From NCBI GenBank assembly GCA_003339415.1, contig PDHQ01000009.1:364208-428207 (forward strand): a stretch of DNA of 64,000 nucleotides, in the 5' to 3' direction. Made by a program: the position numbers and the translations under genes. This DNA comes from Ophiocordyceps camponoti-saundersi (nom. inval.). Its lineage: Eukaryota > Ascomycota > Sordariomycetes > Hypocreales > Ophiocordycipitaceae. This document shows positions 60,366 to 64,000 of this stretch, piece after piece (position 1 is the stretch's first letter; each line of letters starts with the position of its first letter). Under the pieces are notes generated by a model that worked only from the letters and a program-made list of their open reading frames with translations, was not told the origin of the DNA and did not search any database.

Positions 60366-61388
60366 TAACTAGAAATAATTATAATACTAGCTTTTTAAAT
60401 CTTAAATATAGGGCTTATAAGCCCTACCCTAATAGCTATAAATACAGCGGTAACTTAAAAATAAACTATTATTATAATAAAAATAATAACGGGCATAAGG
60501 GCCTTACGCTAGGAACCGACTAGCTAATTAAATTATTACCGCCTAATAGTAGCTAGGGCGGCGTATAACTTTAAAGATAAGCTTAATAGCTATCTCTTTA
60601 GCGTAAAGGCGTAAAGCTATATTATAAAGAGTTACCGAAAAGTAGCAATATTCTTTATTTTATTATATAATTAGCTTATATTTATAAAGATACTTTATAT
60701 AAAAAGAATATATACGCTAATTATTACTTAAAGAAACTTAGCGCAGATAGCGTTATTACTTCTAAGAGTAATAGTAATAATTTTATTAGAAAAGGGAAAG
60801 TGCTTAAAGATTATAATAATAAATATAGTTATTATATAATTTCTTATTTTTTTTCTTCTTATTTTTTATTATTATATAAGGAGATAGCGGCTATAGTAGC
60901 GACTAATAATAATAATAGTTATAATAATAATAGTGCTATTACTATTATAGCTATTATTATAAAAGATAAAGAAGGGAAGAATTTTTCTTTTATATAAAAG
61001 GAAGAGGAAGGCACTTCTTATAGTTAGTAGGACCTGCTAGCTATAAATAGTAGCCCGAAAATTTCTACTAACTAGCTACCTTCCTCGCACTTTCTCTCTC
61101 TTATATTTTTAGCTACGCTTACGAGTTTTATTACGTATAAAACTTTCGAGCTTTAAAATAATACTAATCTTAAGTATATAAAGCTAATAAATTACTCTCT
61201 TAACGAGTAATTTTCTCTTACCCGCTATATAAATATCTCCTTATATAAGTAAACTTTATATAATACTTTATATTATATAATAGCTCTCGCTATATAATAA
61301 CCTTAACTATATAAGCGCTATAATTACTTACTATTACTAAGCGCTTACTAAGGAAGCTATATAATATATTATAAAGAAAAATTATAAG
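60366..61388. other. Stretch between copia pol end and right LTR
   Basis: Low-complexity, RIP-altered DNA. The 65-codon frame at 60800-60997 is Asn/Ile/Tyr-rich with no domain and is not called as a gene. Confidence 0.5.
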
Positions 61389-61664
61389 TATTAAAGTATC
61401 TTACGATACCTTAATAGCTTTATATTATCCTTATAGCCTTATCTTTTTATATAACCTTCTTAAGTTATAAGAAACTTTTATATAAGATTCTTCTAATTTT
61501 ATAACTCCTTACTTTACTTTTTATACTCCTTACTATTATTTTATATATTCGATTAAGTATTTAGATAGCTACCCTCCTTATATATTATATATAAGAGGGT
61601 AATTATAATAATATACTCCTTTTTAAAACCTTTACGTTACTAGTAACAGACAGCCCGTCTAATA
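61389..61664 (+). repeat. Right LTR of the copia element
   Basis: 276 bp, begins TATTAAAGTATC (TG changed to TA). Keeps CAGACAGCCC, where the left copy reads TAGATAGCC, so the two copies were mutated to different extents. Confidence 0.92.
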
Positions 61665-62311
61665 TTATATAAATAAAATATCTATTAAGTTAGTAAAAAG
61701 GGGGGGGCGGTAAATTAACTAGCGCGTTAGGAATATTCTTAAAACTAAATACTTTATTAAAGCTTTAAAGAAAGCTAGCGAAGGCCGCGTATATTATAAG
61801 CTAATTCTTATAATCTAAGCGCTCTTATAGCTTTTTATATAGCTTAGATAAGAGTAGAATAATCTTAATATAGTTAAATTAGTATAATAATTTAGCTTTA
61901 AAAAAGATATATTCTTACCTTATAATATATTTTTTAAGGGGCTTTAATAGCTCTTAATATATCCTAATTAAAGAAAAACTTACTTAGCGCTTTTTATAAC
62001 TCTCTCTAAAAAGCTTAGAAATATATATTAAAAAGGCTTTAAGCTAGTAAGAAAAATCTATAGCTATAATAATATATAAAAAGAATATTTATTAAAAGGT
62101 GCTAAGATAAGAAAAGATATAATAAAACTAAAACTTAAGCTTTTTAATTACGGCTTTATTAATTATAAATTTAGTATATATAATAACTAACTAAAAGTTT
62201 AAGCTAAAATAAGCTAAGAGTAGCTTTAATATAAGTAAAATTTAATAGTATTTTATACTAAGATTTTACTTTTATATTTAGTTAATAGTAAAAGGGGCTT
62301 TAATTAATATA

Positions 62312-62518
62312 ATAATATTACTAAAGTAATTATAAAAATAAGCTAAAGTAAAGTTATAATTAAAGCTATTAAAGAAAGGAAGGAGAGAGGAGAGAAGCCC
62401 CTTTTCTAAGCTAGCTATATACCCCGCGCGATAACTAAGCGCTATTAGGAAAATCTAAATATATCTACTATAATCCCCCTTATTTAGCTATAATTAGTTA
62501 TAAACTAATCTTTTATAA
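62312..62518 (-). repeat. 210-bp terminal-repeat unit, copy 7
   Basis: Right terminal repeat of the copia-interrupted element. Shared border with a further partial interior to its right. Confidence 0.8.
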
Positions 62519-63531
62519 TATTACTTAAAGTAGGAAAAGATAAACTTATATACTAATAGTAAAAACTTACTTATATAGCTAATATATAAGATTAAATAAT
62601 ATTATACTAGTTATAGGAAGCTTAGAGGATACCTTAATTATAGTAAATAATAAAGTTAGCTATATATTTATTATTATATACTGCTAGCGCTAGTTTATAA
62701 GCCGGGGCGTAATATAACTATAATATATATTTATTAATAAATTTACACGCCTAAGCTACATGCGGACTATCCTTATATAAGGTAATATAATAAAGCTAGA
62801 AATTACCTAAGCTATAATATCTAATATATACTTATCCCTCCTTACTTATTATCCTTTTAATTAAAATATTTTAAATTTACTTTTAATTACCTTACTTTAC
62901 TTATAAAAAGCCCTAACCTTAATATCTTTATTTATTTATAAAGCTTTAAATAGTTATGCTTAAAATAACTAATCTAATTATACTAATAATAATGCTAGCG
63001 CTTAGTAATATTAAAATAAAATTATATAAATAAAATATTTATTAAGTTAGCTAAAAGGGGGGGCGGTAAATTAACTAATATTTTAAAAATATTTTTAATA
63101 TTAAATACCTTATTAAAGCTTTAGAGAAAACTAGTAAAATCTATATACGCTATAAGCTAATACTTATAATTAAGGCGCTTTTTAAGCTTTTAGCATAGCT
63201 TAAAAAAGAGTAAAATAATATATATATAATTAAATTAATAAGATAAACTAGCCTTAAAAAAAGTATATTCTTATTTTATAATATATTCTCTAAGGGGCTT
63301 AGATAGCTTTTAATATATCCTAACTAAGTTTAAACTTATATAGCGTTTCTTATAGCTTTTTCCTAAAAGCTTAAAAATATATACTAAGAAGGTATTAAGC
63401 TAATTTAAGAAGTTAATAACCGAAAAGATATATAATAAAAACGTTTACTAAAAGGTGTTAAGATAAGAAAAGATATAATAAAATTAGGCCTTAAGCTCCC
63501 TAATTACTACTTTATTAATAGCAGGGTTCGA
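62519..63531 (+). mobile_element. Partial interior of the 1.8-kb element
   Basis: Follows 34160-35160 of the complete copy. Lacks the left 200 bp and is cut on the right by the next element at an ATTAATAG site. Confidence 0.75.
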
Positions 63532-64000
63532 AAAAAATCACGGGGTTAAAAAATCACTTATAAGTGATATGATTTTTTGTGATTTAAATTACCGATTTGC
63601 TTAGTAAGTGATTTTTTATAATTTAAATTACTAGCGTGAAAAAATCACTTATAAGTGATTTTTTTAGAGATAATTTAAATCACGAGTTTATAATTTTTAT
63701 AATTTTTTTTAAAAATATAATTATTTAATATTTTAAATAAAAGAAAGAAAAAGGTAAGTAATATAAAAAGGTTTTTAAGTATAATTACTCTTATAAAAAG
63801 TTAAGAAAAGTAAAAAAAATAAAAAATATTAATAAGTAAAAAAATAAAGTAATATTATAAAATTATAATATATTATATAATAAGTTAAAATAATAATAAT
63901 AATAATATAAGATTATAAAAAAAAGTAATAAAAAGATTAATAAAAAAAGTAATAAAAAGATTTAGAAGAGTAATAAATAGTTAAAAGACTAATAAAAAGA
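63532..64000 (+). mobile_element. Left end of a probable hAT-type DNA transposon
   Basis: The border opens with CAGGGTTCGA, like hAT terminal inverted repeats (CAGGG start). Within 150 bp, ATCACTTATAAGTGAT palindromes and related GTGATTT words recur; hAT transposases typically bind such subterminal repeats. This first 150 bp keeps CpA and TpG, unlike its surroundings; the rest is AT-rich. The transposase and other end would lie beyond the window. Confidence 0.45.

Larger units (their letters stand above)
42602..61664 (+). mobile_element. Ty1/copia LTR retrotransposon, RIP-inactivated, carrying a nested gypsy element
   Basis: LTRs of exactly 276 bp at 42602-42877 and 61389-61664 with TGTTA...TAATA ends (TAACA before RIP). 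Five-base flanks CTATA and TTATA agree except for one C-to-T change. Plus-strand protein traces run in copia order: reverse transcriptase near 48500-48900 (active-site TDD reads TNN) and RNase H near 49260-49523. RNase H resumes at 59722 beyond the nested gypsy element. Removing the gypsy leaves about 8.9 kb, somewhat long for copia, partly because of a 1.3-kb simple-sequence-rich stretch before the right LTR. Confidence 0.9.
41882..62311 (+). mobile_element. Interior of a 1.8-kb element copy, split by the copia element
   Basis: 41882-42601 and 61665-62311 join to about 1.37 kb that follows 33951-35311 end to end. The break is occupied by the 19-kb copia/gypsy nest. Confidence 0.8.
31801..64000. 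repeat. AT-rich RIP-mutated transposon block
   Basis: About 32 kb of TA-dominated sequence in which CpA and TpG are almost absent while TpA is in great excess, the mark of repeat-induced point mutation. No open frame longer than about 65 codons survives; the frame at 60800-60997 is low complexity. Recognisable nested elements are listed separately. Protein traces of copia and gypsy polyproteins remain readable but carry many stops of the CAA-to-TAA and TGG-to-TAG kind. The block continues past the right edge. Confidence 0.95.

Noticed and set aside
60800..60997. 65-codon open frame in the AT-rich block
   Set aside because: Low-complexity Asn/Ile/Tyr content inside a RIP-damaged copia element, no domain.
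31860..64000. Mitochondrial DNA insertion as the reason for high AT
   Set aside because: Loss of CpA/TpG, paired LTRs and copia/gypsy protein traces explain it; no mitochondrial gene is recognisable.

Overview
The window is nuclear DNA of a filamentous ascomycete. Genes carry short introns (about 50-100 nt) with GT...AG ends and CTGAC/CTAAC-type branch sites. The gene families are typical of Pezizomycotina: iterative type I polyketide synthases, an FSH1-type hydrolase, a flavin monooxygenase and a sugar porter. The right half shows heavy repeat-induced point mutation (RIP), a process limited to fungi. Sordariomycetes or Hypocreales is a reasonable guess but not proven.

Left half, 1-31.8 kb, ordinary base composition. 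A highly reducing PKS (ER-KR-ACP end only) runs off the left edge. Facing it tail to tail is a complete non-reducing PKS (SAT-KS-AT-PT-ACP-ACP-ACP-R, 2398 aa in my four-exon model). A gene for a predicted GPI-anchored cysteine-rich secreted protein and a belt of TACATA microsatellites lie between them. To the right come an FSH1-family serine hydrolase, a flavin monooxygenase with an NTF2-like front domain, a small secreted peptide gene, a VOC/glyoxalase-fold protein and an MFS sugar transporter. The two PKSs, hydrolase and monooxygenase look like the core of a biosynthetic cluster: the reducing PKS would make a starter chain, the SAT domain would load it on the non-reducing PKS, and the terminal reductase would release an aromatic aldehyde. 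That pathway is inferred; no product can be read from the DNA. A VIT/VWA-domain protein and a conserved WD40 protein (STRAP-like) close the gene-bearing half and are probably not cluster genes.

Right half, 31.8-64 kb. This is very AT-rich, has almost no CpA or TpG, and has no intact gene. It is a stack of RIP-mutated transposons: a 3.06-kb LTR element (35.9-39.0 kb); a Ty1/copia element with 276-bp LTRs (42602-61664); a 10.2-kb Ty3/gypsy element with 604-bp LTRs (49529-59716), inserted inside the copia RNase H domain; several copies of a 1.8-kb element with 210-bp terminal direct repeats; and at the far right the start of what looks like a hAT-type DNA transposon. Target-site duplications confirm the nesting order. 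The polyketide cluster therefore lies within about 30 kb of a large heterochromatin-like block.
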